This document shows positions 33,941 through 45,689 of a DNA stretch of 64,000 bases, piece after piece. The DNA is from Cryptomeria japonica. Its lineage: Eukaryota; Streptophyta; Pinopsida; Cupressales; Cupressaceae. How positions within the stretch are numbered: the first letter of the stretch is position 1; each line of letters starts with the position of its first letter. The stretch spans positions 549,164,488 to 549,228,487 of the forward strand of contig NC_081412.1 in assembly GCF_030272615.1 (NCBI RefSeq), read 5' to 3'. Below the pieces are notes generated by a model, which had not been told where the DNA came from, searched no databases, and saw only the letters and a list, made by a program, of their open reading frames with translations. The translations under genes and the position numbers were made by a program.

Positions 33941-34689
33941 GTAGGTATTCTTTTGTTCGATAAGGGACTGGTTTGAAAAATAGAAAAAATATCGAATAAC
34001 TTCAAAAAAAATTGAAAAAAACATGGTTCACTAGAGGAGAGATTCTTCTCCAATAGGGTATTTTTTTCGTTTTTTGATTATCATAAATTGAATAGACAAA
34101 TTATGGTGGGAGACAAAAACTGTCAAATTCTTATATATTCGACTTCCAAATTCTATAACAAAGAAAATATACATCAAAAATTAATTTTTTTTTATATACC
34201 GTATATATATGTCATCTATAATGGATATCAAAATCGGAAAAAAATAATTTGATTTACATTTTCTTTTGTGGTGGGAACTAAACCCCCTGTTTTTCAGCAA
34301 TTAAAAAATGGACTTTAAAGATTTAAAAAAACATATAAATTATTGACCAAAAAAATTGAAAAATAGTAGACTTAAACTTCACCAAATTTTACACATTTTG
34401 TCATTCCCAAAATTTAACCAAGTGAGCATGACACAACACTAACAAACTTATTTTTTTCTATCACCAATAACATGATATCTCAATTTAAATGTAGTTCTCA
34501 TTACAAACACACTTAAAATGCACAACAAGCAAAAATGAGATACACCATTGTTTACCAATTTTACAAAAATCATTTTAACCACAACATATTACATTGTATA
34601 CTTCAAGCAATAGTGATAAATAATAAGTTACCATTTCAAATAGGATTAACTCAAACATTAAATTAATTCTTCCTTTGTTTTCCAACACA

Positions 34690-34775
34690 ATATAACTCCT
34701 TCTTACCCATGTTTCTCTTGCATTCTTTCATGGTGTGATTCCCTAACCTCCTATACCTACACTTGCAAGATGTCT
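34690..34775 (-). pseudogene. Possible zinc-knuckle fragment
   Basis: Minus-strand reading gives CKCRYRRLGNHTMKEC, fitting C-x2-C-x4-H-x4-C with the second Cys replaced by Arg, then CKRNMGKKELYCV. Zinc knuckles of this sort end several plant transposases and gag proteins. Too short to assign; it may be an eroded tail of another element. Confidence 0.35.
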
Positions 34776-36225
34776 AATTGTCTAGATGTTCAAACACAAT
34801 ATCAAAGGAGAGTTAGATACATAATTATCATGAAACATTACTTTATCTGGATCATTTTACAATAATCACCTAGTAATTTGCATAGATAAATAGAGAATAC
34901 ATAATATTTTTAAGGAGTGGCGAGACTAAACCAAACTTAGAATTGCAAAACCTAAGGACCAGACCTAGTGTCTCGAGTGCTCATCATAGATGTCCTTGCC
35001 TACGTGAAGGTGCATAGACTTCGTAGCTCATGAAACTATTTAAAATCCATCTTTCATAATGTTATATAAAGGAGTGGGTATGTAACCCTTTCTAGGGTCC
35101 CTTTATCCTAGATAGTTTCCTCGTCGATTGCCACCCACATAGGTGAAACAGAGACGATGACCTAACTAAAACAAAAGGTCCATCCATAACCCATAAACCA
35201 ATGTTCATTGTAAATTAGTGATAAAAGTAAAAATCAGTCTATATGCTTTATCAATGGATTATCTCTACCACACTTATGTGATCTCCCAAGAGTTATAAAC
35301 ACAATTTTGATTCTTACAACTCTCATGATAAGAATGGCTCTTAAATCATACAATTTTCAAGTGATATAAAGTATATGATTATGCTCATATCTATAAAACA
35401 TGATCATTAACCAATACTAGTTACCCCCTAATAAATACCCCACTCAATTCGCATCATGGCATCATATAATAATGTTGATAATCAAAACAAGATCAATATA
35501 ATATACCTAAATTTGACATCATTTCAATCATCTAGTAGGAAGCAATGGTCCTAAAACCACTATAATAAATCAACATATGTCATTACGAATCTACTACTTA
35601 GGAACCTCGAGAAGAATGAGAATTATTAAGGATCTCAATCTTGAAATATTTAAATCTTATTATAATAAAGACAAAGAATGATAATGTGTCGGGATTTAAT
35701 AAGAATTAATTACTAGGACTTTAAATATTAGTCCAATCAAATGTGAATTATTGTGTACTTAGCTTTCTTGCTCAATATACAAAATCAATATTGTTTGAGA
35801 TCATATTAAATGTGGTTTCAATTCTCAGTAGATAATAGAATTTTAACCAGAAGTATGGAAGGTTCTATAGCAATAGTGGAACTGATTGTCATAACATCTT
35901 AACTAACAACAAAAGGAGGGTCTTAAGCAACGGTGTCTATGATCAAGTAGATATATAATGGTGGCTAAAAATGCTCGTCGAGCAGCACTAACCAATGTCA
36001 AGATATATGGCAGTGTGATATGCTTCTCAATTCTTAGAGCCCATCCACACATTTAGTCTAACTCCACAGTGCATGAACATTTCAAACATTCTTCCAGTCA
36101 AGTCCAACTGGTAATACACAATATTTTAGTGTTGTTATGTTGATAAATTATGGGCCACTTGATGACGGCTCCAGAGTCCTCTTTGTTTGAAATCTTGGAA
36201 TATGGACCTGAATGCTACACCAACA
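34776..36225. other. Unassigned spacer within the insertion
   Basis: No coding frame. On the minus strand, 35,060-35,240 has a short GC-richer block with a TATATAA at about 35,059-35,065, resembling an LTR or leader fragment, but no LTR ends or primer site could be fixed. Confidence 0.35.
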
Positions 36226-36239
36226 TCAGACGACACTCT

Positions 36240-36520
36240 CAATGTACCTACCCCTAAAACTCATAGCTGTTGTCACCTCATGAAACGTTACGATTGCAAG
36301 ATAAGCATAGGATGGGTTTGTTAAAAAGGCTTTATAACCTTTCAAGAAAATGTGATTGGCAGGTATAAAACCAGATTCAACAACCCTTGCCAGCACCGTT
36401 CCTACGTCCTGATAGACATGTATGCAAAATGTGGAAGCATAGGTAGGGCAAGGTGATCTGTTAAGCCGATGCCCCTGGAGGAAAGTCGTCTCCTGCAACT
36501 CACTATCAACCATTAATCCC
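36240..36520 (+). pseudogene. Pentatricopeptide-repeat (PPR) gene fragment
   Basis: About two PPR motifs can be read on the plus strand in shifting frames. First VVTS-NVTIAR-A-DGFVKKAL (dashes are stops), then FKKM-LAGIKPDSTTLASTVPTS (from 36,341). After a shift comes VLIDMYAKCGSIGRAR (36,400 on), and after another MPWRKVVSCNS. LIDMYAKCG and GIKPDSTT are diagnostic for plant P/PLS-class PPR proteins, which bind organelle RNA. At least two frameshifts and four stops. No intron, start or end is visible, so it is an isolated fragment, perhaps carried by the transposable element it lies in. Confidence 0.82.
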
Positions 36521-38950
36521 CTTCCCCTACACTTCTTTGTTCGTATCCCTTCAAATTAAGCAGACCATACCGAATTATAGGGCGCCCATCCCCTGCATGC
36601 TCGTTGTCAGTCTCCTTAGTCCTTGGCCTGAAAAACTCCCCCTATCCCAATTGTGGGACTCCATGCCTCATAAATGCCTTCTGTCTGCCCAATGGAATCG
36701 AGGACATTGATTTCCTTAAATGCCTATTTATTTCCTTCTCTCTTAGTTGTCTATCGCTCTTACATTAACCTCATTTCAACCTTATCTACTCCATGGCGTG
36801 TCAACATAACAACATATGCGTAGCAAGGATTTAGTCTTTATTTATTTTGACAGAGACCATCACCTTTGTAGGCATTGGACTGTAAAAAATTTATGGCCTA
36901 TCTAAGACAGACTGGTTTAAACAACACACACTAAGCTGAAAGAGCTTAGGTGGTCGGACCCACAATAGTACTTTTCAATAGTACTTTTCCTGTTCCTTTG
37001 CCAGTTATGTTTGGAAAAGTTTTATTCATCGTTTCTGTTATACCCTTGTCATCTAATGTCTTTGGCTGGACGAAAGAGTACGCAGCCTATTTTACTTCTC
37101 CCACATCCGCAGTATGAGAAAAAGAAGATAGAATGGGGATATAAATGTACCCTTCAGACCACAAATATCTTTTATCCTTTAAAATCTGTATTTAAACTAT
37201 TCATCTGTTTTATTAGTTTGATTTAGTTTTGTTTTATAGGATAAAAATAAATTTTAAAATTATTTGATAGGATTATTTTAGTATAATAATAAGATTAAAA
37301 TTTATATATTTTAATAATAATATATTTTATGTTTTAATTATAATAATTAAAAAATTATTTTATTTGTTTCATTTAAATTATTTTTATTCAATGTTAGTTT
37401 TCTTTTTAATTTAAGAAATGTATTTTTTATTTTAAGAAATATTTCTCTTTATTTCTATTATTTACACATTATTTACTATATTACATTTTTAATCTATAAA
37501 TTATTAATTTATAATTATAAAATTGTATAATTTAAGAAATTTTATAATTTTAACAATATAAAGCATTTTAACATTACATAATATATTTGATAACTTTATG
37601 GTTGATAATTATGAATATAATTATTTATTTTTATTAAAAATATTAAATCTATAGATAAGATATCTTAGTATAGTCAAATTTATCATTTTAATAAATATTT
37701 AATATTCAAGAATTAACATAATAAACTTGATCAAATATTAAATATTCGAACATTAAAGTAATAAATTTGATAACGTAATGATTAAATATTTTAAATCACC
37801 TTGGTGATCCATCACCAAATGTATGAGAGATATTAGAGTAAGAGTGATCACTCCATGTTAAGGTAAAAATTAACTCACAACCAAATCTAAATGCAATAAT
37901 ACATAACTATAACTTTATGATTAATAATTTAAGAAAAAATAGATATTTTAAATGTTTCTATTTAACTAAAGAATTTTGTTTATATTTAAAATTTATAAAT
38001 TCTTTAATTATCTCTATATCTTATTTTTATTATGTCTTATTTAAAAATATTATAAATTGCATATATTTTATTCAAATTTTGTAGGTATGTCTCATCCAAA
38101 ATTATATGACCATATTAAATTCATCACATTCAATTGACCTAGTAAGCAGATGTATTAATTCTAATGGATGCAACCTCCTACCCAACACATGTAAATGTTA
38201 TGATATAACTTGTAGCCTAATCTAAGAGTCTTGAAATTTGTTAGCATTAAAAAAAAAATAGTGTTTAATGTTCTTTATTCATATTGCATTTGATATTAAT
38301 TAGTGAATTGTGAATTCAATGGGCCATTGCCTACAAATGTAATACTGTTGTGGGTAAAATTGACATGGAACAAGTTGTTCATAGTGAAATTTTAAATTTG
38401 ATATGTAAAGAAGCTATGTAAACAAACACATAAAAGTGAATTTATAAAAAGAGTTCACAGAAATTCATGTTTAATAGATATATAAATACATCATGAATGA
38501 ATACACCTTTTAGTCATATTAAATTGTTAAATTTTATTTTGATATGAAAGAAAAGAGACAATAATAAAAATCATATATATTTTACATTTAAGAAAACTTT
38601 CACAAATTTGTTTCCAGATTTCTCTTTCATAGTTATGAGGATGACCCCATGATTGTGGACTTGATATACGATAAAATAGATGGAATATATAATGATAAAC
38701 ATAGTGTTTAGGAATTAATTTCTATATTATTGATAATAGATGGATACATCAAGTGTATAGGAACATGTGGCATAAAATTAGGGTGTTAATACGTATGCAA
38801 ATAAAGATGAGATAAAATATATGTAAATATGTTTGGCTCTATATTAGATATATTAGAGTATTGACATTTGCTATTATAAATATGACGTTGTCAAAATATA
38901 AGCATAAAATAAAATGAAAAAAAAATGTTTTTTTTCATCCTTACTATTAT
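36521..38950. other. AT-rich DNA, no gene
   Basis: 36,521-37,230 is of moderate composition with no domain recognised in any frame. 37,230-38,950 is extremely AT-rich with no repeats that I could phase. Confidence 0.5.
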
Positions 38951-38956
38951 ATAGAA

Positions 38957-39400
38957 AAATAAAAATATTGAAACAATTAAAGATAAAGATAAATTTTTCA
39001 AATTACAATAAATTTAACATATATCGTTCATCTAAATTATTAGCCTTATAAATTAAATAAAAAATTAACTCAAGCTATACATATACTTACTTGAAGACAT
39101 TAAAAGACATTAATTCAAATCAATTAAATTTTGAACTTTACAATTACATATTTTGAAAACATGAAAACATTTGATTATAAAAATAAAACTATTGAAATAA
39201 TTAAAGATAAAGATATTTTTTTCAAATGACAATAAATTTAACATATATCTTTCATATAAATTATTAGCCTTATAAATTAAATAAAAATTTAAATCAAGCT
39301 ATACATATACTTACTTAAAGACATTAACTCAAATCAATTAAAATTTGAACTTTATAATTAAATGTATTGAAAACATGAAAACATTAGATTAAAAAAAAAT
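38957..39400 (+). repeat. Tandem duplication, ~224-bp unit
   Basis: Copies at about 38,957-39,180 and 39,181-39,400 share AATTAAAGATAAAGATA, AATAAATTTAACATATATC, TTATTAGCCTTATAAATTAA and AAGCTATACATATACTTACT. AT-rich, non-coding. Confidence 0.88.
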
Positions 39401-41776
39401 TATTAATAAAAATTAAATTCTATAATTTAAAATTCATTGTTAATATATTATTTAAATATAATATAATTACAAATATAAATAAAATAAAATAATCATTATA
39501 ATAAAATAAATTTTTTTAAATATTGATAAAAAATATATTTTAAAAAATAAACAAAACAACTTTTATATAAAAAATATATTCTTGTTACTTAAATAAAATA
39601 ACTTGTCATTGACTGTAATTTAAAAATAAAAAGCATTATATCAATTTCACTTTTTAAATGTTCCTTAGTATTTCACCTAGTTCAAACTTATATTTTATAT
39701 ATAATACGTCCATTCTACCTAAAGCGTATGTTTACATTGGATTTTTCTCGTGCTTCAATACTTGCTCTTCTGTGCAGCAAACAGACATTGGATGGCAATG
39801 TGATAACCGAAACAAAAAATAAAACCGTTCGAACAGGAATGGCAAAGAGAGCAAGAAAGGTACTATTTGAAGTGACGTAACAACTTAAGTTTTGTCATCT
39901 TAGTGTGTGCCATTTAAGTTTGGCCATCTAAGACCATAAGCAGCTGACATGTAATGGCACATTGGTGTGCTCCACCCTTGTACCTACTAAGGTGTAATGT
40001 TTACATAGTTGGGAAGTCTTGACTTGAGAAGACTCATAGCTCTTTGCCCCATCATTAAATTTGACCAACTCTACATCTTCATCATCTTTAAATATTTACC
40101 CTACCTCATTTTTTTTTTCACTCCACCTCATTTATATATATATAGTATTATTATTTTGTCATATCTTATATATCCCTAAAAATATGAGTTAGAATAATAT
40201 AACTTATACTATATAATCATTTATAAATTATAATATTGAACTAATTAGTTGAGTGCACAATCAAGGTCATATATCGTCTTATACTTGATAGATCACTACA
40301 TGATCATTCTATTAATTTGTTCATAATTTTTTCATGCCCTCCTAATAATATACTCACTAAGTAATAATTATCTAGTGAGGACTTATAGGCTATAAAGCCT
40401 ATCTAGTTTTGATGCCAAGTCTTTTATAGTAAGAAGAGATTATCACATAACTTTGCCACACGAGTTAGATGTTTATGGTTATCTAACTTTAAACTACTCT
40501 ATTTATTGAATTTTTAGATAATGTAATATCATTATAACTCTAATGTCCCAATCTACTTCTCTATTTTCACAAAACAATGAACAACCCAACCATAGCTATT
40601 AATAAGATTTCCCCATAAAATGCATGCAAAATGTATCATCATTGATAGGATAACTGACTTACATTTAGTAAGAGACCTCAATGAGTGGAGTTTCATGCTT
40701 ATGAAAAGAGTACTTTCAATAAAGATATTAAAATCAACGAGACATTATGCATTCAAAAATCCATAAGGAAGATCTAATATTTATGAATGAAATTCCAATT
40801 CAATCTCAGTTACATGTTTGATATCTTACTTATATCACGTCAACATAAAATGTATATATGCACTCAACATACCTCTTTGCTTGTTTATTTGAGAATGTTT
40901 CTAGGAATTAATAGGTGAATGATACATTGATCTACACATGAATCACATGTACTTTCTTGATACTTTCGTCCCTTGGTCAAGGCCGCATACCCTCTAACAC
41001 TTGAAGATTGTTTCCACCCTCTTGATTACTTGAAGTCCATGCTCAAATCACACTAAATCACAATAGTCAATAGAAAATAGTGACCATAGCCAAGGAAGCC
41101 CAAATTTACTCATACTCAACATAATAAGAAATAACTAAATCATTTGGACCACTGTTCATAACATAACTGCTTTTCACATTATAGAATTTATTGTACTTCT
41201 ATTCATGGTTTACTATTTGTATATGCCTCAATTCGCTATGTCTCTAGAGGTTCTTGAAGTCCATTTTATTCATATAGATCAATGGATAGAAAACTTACTC
41301 TATTTATCATCTTTCTTTGATTAAATTATGGCATTTGTAATAAATTGCATTATAAGCAATATCACATAAATTGAATTGTCATCCTCATATTTATTATAAT
41401 TTCCAATAACTAAAGGTACAAATAAGGTTAATCACGACTTGATGAAACTTATCCCTTTTAAATATTTGCTCAATCTATATTAATGCAATATACCAACAAA
41501 GTCATTTTTACATTACCAACTTTACGTTCAACTATAAAACATCCTATAAGCATAATCTAATAACTTTTCCATGCAACATACTCCAAAATAAGGTCTTTTC
41601 ATAGACTAGCTATCTAAATTATCTGAATCAAGCTACCCAACTCAAAGTCGCATCAAAACATAAGGATTCTATTTCCATTTATAGGTAGGGCCTGACACAT
41701 TTCATTAGTTTACATAATCTTCAAATTCAAAATACAAATGCCACTTTTATGGCGACGAAATTGAACAGTTATTGTT
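39401..41776. other. Right part of the 20.6-kb insertion, no gene
   Basis: AT-rich to 39,700, then mixed sequence. Several blocks (40,370-40,500; 40,900-41,000) resemble non-coding retrotransposon leader DNA in composition but have no coding motif, LTR end or RNA gene I can support. Confidence 0.4.
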
Positions 41777-41826
41777 GTGTTAACCTTTTCCTTTGTAAAA
41801 ATGTGACATGGGTTTGTACTTTTACC

Positions 41827-42764
41827 TTGGTAGATGAAGTTATGTTCATGACCACATGTGCAGATTCGATGAGGTGAACAAGATCTGATTGACAGAGTGG
41901 GTATTTTGACTGAGAATTACCTGGTAGTGATGAAAATCACGCAAATTGATAAAATGGCACAAAATTAGATTTTTTATGTCGGTGGTCGACATAACTAAAG
42001 CATACAATGTAAGATTATCTAAATGTATTGAACCTAGGGAATTGTAACAAGGTTGTAGCTGACCTAATGATGATTTTAAATGTATGATGAGGTATGAAGG
42101 GATATATGGGTATAAGCTTGAAAGTGTGAAAGATCATCAATAAATTTTGCATTTTTGATAGTGTGGTGATCAGAGAAGTTGAGAGATGAAGTATATGTAA
42201 TGTTGTAATGTTCTGAAGCTGATCTTATCAAACACTGAAGGTGTTATGCTGAGATCATTTGTACTTGTTGTCTCCCTAACAGTTGTAGCAAGAAAATCCT
42301 CTTACAAGATCACTCCTAACAGGGTGCAGTCGGATCCTAATAGGTCGGATCATTAAATCCTCTAAGCACGTGACATATTAACTTCTGTTTACAAATCCCA
42401 GTAACTTGGGTATCTCCTAACAGGGTTGGTCCTCATAGGCCTTTTTGTAAAGCTCTTAATGAGGCTTAGACACTTCTAACATGGTGTGCCCCTAATAGTG
42501 TGTTGTAGACCTTAACCGGCTAGATCTCTATACTGCAGATAGTGGATCTTTGTGGGTACCTACTCCCATCGTGGTTTTTCCCATTTGGGTTTTCCACGTA
42601 TAAACTCTTGTGTCATGTGGTTTACACTTTATGTGGTGATTTCATACTTGGTGTTATTTCTTATATGCCTATTAAGTTTTAAGTTGGTGAAATTTATAAT
42701 CAGATTTGTATTGCTTTTTCTTGCACTAATTCATCCCCCTTCTCAGTGCCTTATAAGTTCATCA
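41827..42764 (+). repeat. 3' LTR, second part
   Basis: Resumes exactly where 21,209 stops: TAGATGAAGTTATGTT here matches 14,521 onward, and the match runs to TTATAAGTTCATCA, the LTR end. The short frames at 42,552-42,854 are LTR sequence. Confidence 0.85.
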
Positions 42765-44775
42765 CACTCATTGTTTAGTATAGTAGCTCTACAATGGTGG
42801 CATTATCTTCTATATAGTCCCTCAATATGGGGGTGGGGCATTTTCCTTCTCTAATTTCTTTCAATCAATATCATTTAATTATATATATGGGGTTTGTCTC
42901 TTTTCTTAAAAGAACATATATGTTGAAATATAAAATATTTTCTTTCTATTTTCCTACTAGCAATTCCACTCTATGTTGGGTGGCTTTATTCAATGTCATT
43001 TTTAAAAGTTATTTTCTCTATAGAATGTATGCACATTTGCAAGATGTATAATAATAGTGATCTTTTAATGATATTTTCAAAAAGTAAATTGTCATTATGA
43101 TATGATAGTTTAATGGCATTATTCTTACAATTTTTTCTATTATTTTAAAACCTCCTCATACCTAGATTTAAGGTTTTCTTTTAAATCTTTTCTAGGAATT
43201 ATTCTAGAGCCACTTTTTTATTTAGATTATTCTCATGCAATTTTTTGGTTCTAATGTCTTATTTTTCTCTTTATATTCGTTGGATTTTCCCCATATATAG
43301 GCATCTCATTCTTGATTGTTTCAAAAAACGTTATTCTTCTATCTATAATCACCACACCTTTTTTTCTTCTAGAATTTGAGTTTTTGGTTTTGATGATTGA
43401 TAATAGTGAATAAATAACTTCTTACACCATTTTTACAATTGATTCTTCGCTACAATCATAAAAAATAAAAATATAAAATTTGATCCATGTACCTTTAACA
43501 TCCTTCTTAAAATTTTAATGTACTAGTGTCTTATGAGAAGAAGGGTAGCTAGATATTTCTTCTAGCTTTGTCATTGAATGTTCCAGATCTACCATTTTGT
43601 AAACAAAATTGTGATAAAGGAACTCTTTTTTCTTCATAGAAAAATTCATTTGATTGAATTCAAATACCATTTAAGGGTGCTTCTTTATTTGAATTTGGTA
43701 ATATCAATTTAATTCTGCAATTGTCTATATTACTAGACTTGAATATTGGTTTTACAATTCCTTTAGGATAGAATATGAATATAATATTTCCTCTACTTTG
43801 TATTTATTTTCTATTAGATTTAAATATATCACTAATTATTTATCATATTGACACAAGTTGAGTCTACCACTTTTTTTGTCTCCTTATGTACACTTGTACA
43901 TACATGGTAATTAAATTCTCAAATTACTCCTATTTTACATTTTATTTCATAAAAATAATGATTTCTAGAGCAAGTTATTGTAATTTGTAGCACTTTATTG
44001 GCTTAGTCTAAATGCAGTTATTCTAAGCACACAAACACATAGACCTTATTCCTAAATATATAGACTATGTCCATATACTCTCCAGTCTTTTTTTGAATGG
44101 TTATGTGTGAAATCAAAAGACTAGTAATATATGCTTAACTTGTAGGCAAGCTCCTAAATAGTTGTACCATTCTCCTTTATCCACGAGCATACATTGTAAA
44201 TGGGATCATTTTGTAATACTCAAACACATAATAGATCATTTCTTTAGTTATGATATCTCTAACTCAGCATTGTACTTTTAGTTATTTACTCACATGATTA
44301 TTGTCTTCTATATAGTATGTTACTTTCACATTATTTTGCATTTTTGTTTTACATATACAATAGATAAACTAACAATTAATATTATTTTAGTGTTTGCATC
44401 TTTATATGTCACTTGATTTCATCACACATTAAATTTCATATTATTCATTTTTATTACATATCATCTAAAATTTATACTTTATGTATATTTGTAACAACTT
44501 ATTATCCATCAAATATTTTATAAATTTAAGTTAAATTTAATTTATTTTTAAAATAAATTAAATTTTCCATATGCTCAATCCAATAAAAAATATATTCATT
44601 AAACACAATATTTGCAAATTTTAATTAACTTAAATAGACTATCTATATGGAATAAAAAATTTGTTACACAACAATAATAAAATCCATTGCTATTAATCCT
44701 CCTAAGGCAGGGCTAATAGGTAATCTAATATTATCATTTCACTATACACATTAACAACCCCCAAAGCGACATAAA
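42765..44775. other. Spacer between the LTR element and the ABC transporter
   Basis: AT-rich; this is the 3' flank of the minus-strand transporter. No gene, repeat array or RNA gene identified. Confidence 0.5.
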
Positions 44776-45680
44776 CTATTGCTCAATTGATTTTACTTGA
44801 TGGCTAGCCTTGAGATTGAGTAATCTACTGTATTCGCCATGAGGTGTGGCCATGAGCTCTGCATGAGAACCCTGTTCAGCAATCCTTCCATCCTTGACAA
44901 CTGCAATGGTGGTCACATTCTTTATAGTGGAGAGTCGATGAGCAACAACAATAGATGTTCTGCCTTCCACCACTCTCTCCAATGCCTCCTGCACAACCCT
45001 CTCTGACTCTGCGTCCAATCCACTGGTAGCCTCATCCAACAGCAGGATTGCAGGATTCTTCAGTACTGCCCTCGCTATTGCAATTCTCTGCTTCTGCCCT
45101 CCTGACATTTCCACTCCTCTCTCAGCCACCAAAGTCCCATACCCATCAGGCAATTTGCTGATAAACTCATGGGCATTAGTAATTCTCGTAGCATTAATCA
45201 CCTCTTCTTCTGTTGCGTTCTCCTTTCCATACACAATGTTATCTCTGATGGAAGTAGCAAAAAGAGCAGGCTCCTGCTGCACCAGTGAAATGTTCAATCT
45301 CAGAGAGCGAAGATGATAACTCCTAATGTCTATTTGATCAATGAAAACAGTTCCTTCAGTTGGGTCATAAAATCTCTCGATCAGTGCAATGATGGAGCTT
45401 TTACCGCACCCACTGGATCCCACAAGGGCTAAGCAAGAATAGGAAAGGTGGCAAGGAGGACTAAGCTCAACTGCCACTGAGCTGTGAAGCACATTATCAA
45501 GGAGGCAACGATATTGGTGATGTTCTGAGCAATAATAAATGCTTCTTCAATTACAGTCTTTACGTGAGTCCCATCAGAAGAAATGCGCGAGGAGATTTGA
45601 AGGCTATTGTTCTCATCTTCATCGAACCAAGCTATCTCATTACGCAAAATGGATGCAGGTACAGGGCAAAAGCATTCCAT
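44776..45680 (-). pseudogene. ABCB last exon: TMD2 piece fused to NBD2 with internal deletion
   Basis: Minus strand from ~45,670: ILRNEIAWFDEDENN through LLATFPILA (TMD2), then at once [15 protein letters not shown] (Walker A, ~45,395-45,430), VQQEPALF (Q-loop), [15 protein letters not shown] (signature), [12 protein letters not shown] (Walker B), VAHRLST (H-loop) and a normal C-terminus ending TAG 44,776-44,778. Between the two parts a typical ABCB has ~250-300 further residues (the rest of TMD2 and the NBD2 A-loop), all missing. The two sides are out of frame, and the upstream frame ends at TAG 45,429-45,431, right at the junction. NBD2 itself is open, suggesting the deletion is recent or that this half was under selection longer. 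Confidence 0.85.
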
Positions 45681-45689
45681 GAACTACAT

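Larger units (their letters stand above)
21210..41826. mobile_element. 20.6-kb insertion of unclassified type, with TTGGT target duplication
   Basis: Inserted into the 3' LTR above; the target site is duplicated (TTGGT) and absent as a duplication in the 5' LTR, which has CTGGT once at 14,517-14,521. Inside the ends, TGTCACACTTT (21,229-21,239) and its inverse AAAATGTGACA (41,798-41,808) lie 19 and 18 bases from the edges, followed by AGGTTAACA (21,240-21,248) and its inverse (41,778-41,786). This suggests imperfect terminal inverted repeats. Contents: simple repeats, hairpin satellite, two convergent multi-exon genes, a PPR fragment and long AT-rich spacers. It could be one giant DNA transposon or several nested insertions; only the outer junctions are clear. 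Confidence 0.6.
14288..42764 (+). mobile_element. LTR retroelement without visible pol, 3' LTR split by a 20.6-kb insertion
   Basis: Parts in order: 5' LTR 14,288-15,454; primer site 15,457-15,468; zinc-knuckle gag from 15,523; an unrecognised second ORF 17,239-20,616; three AAGGGGGAG polypurine tracts; 3' LTR part one 20,991-21,209; foreign insertion 21,210-41,826; 3' LTR part two (from TTGGT 41,827) to 42,764. The two LTR pieces together (~1,150 bp) match the 5' LTR (~1,167 bp) collinearly. About 75 bases between the last polypurine tract and 20,991 have no counterpart at the 5' end, so the true LTR start may be near 20,918 and the 5' LTR truncated. Multiple polypurine tracts and a multi-knuckle gag recall Sirevirus-type Copia elements. 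I found no protease, integrase, RT or RNase H motif between gag and ORF2, so it looks non-autonomous. Confidence 0.72.

Noticed and set aside
36226-36513. 95-codon minus-strand frame
   Set aside because: It is antisense to the PPR fragment, whose motifs read on the plus strand.
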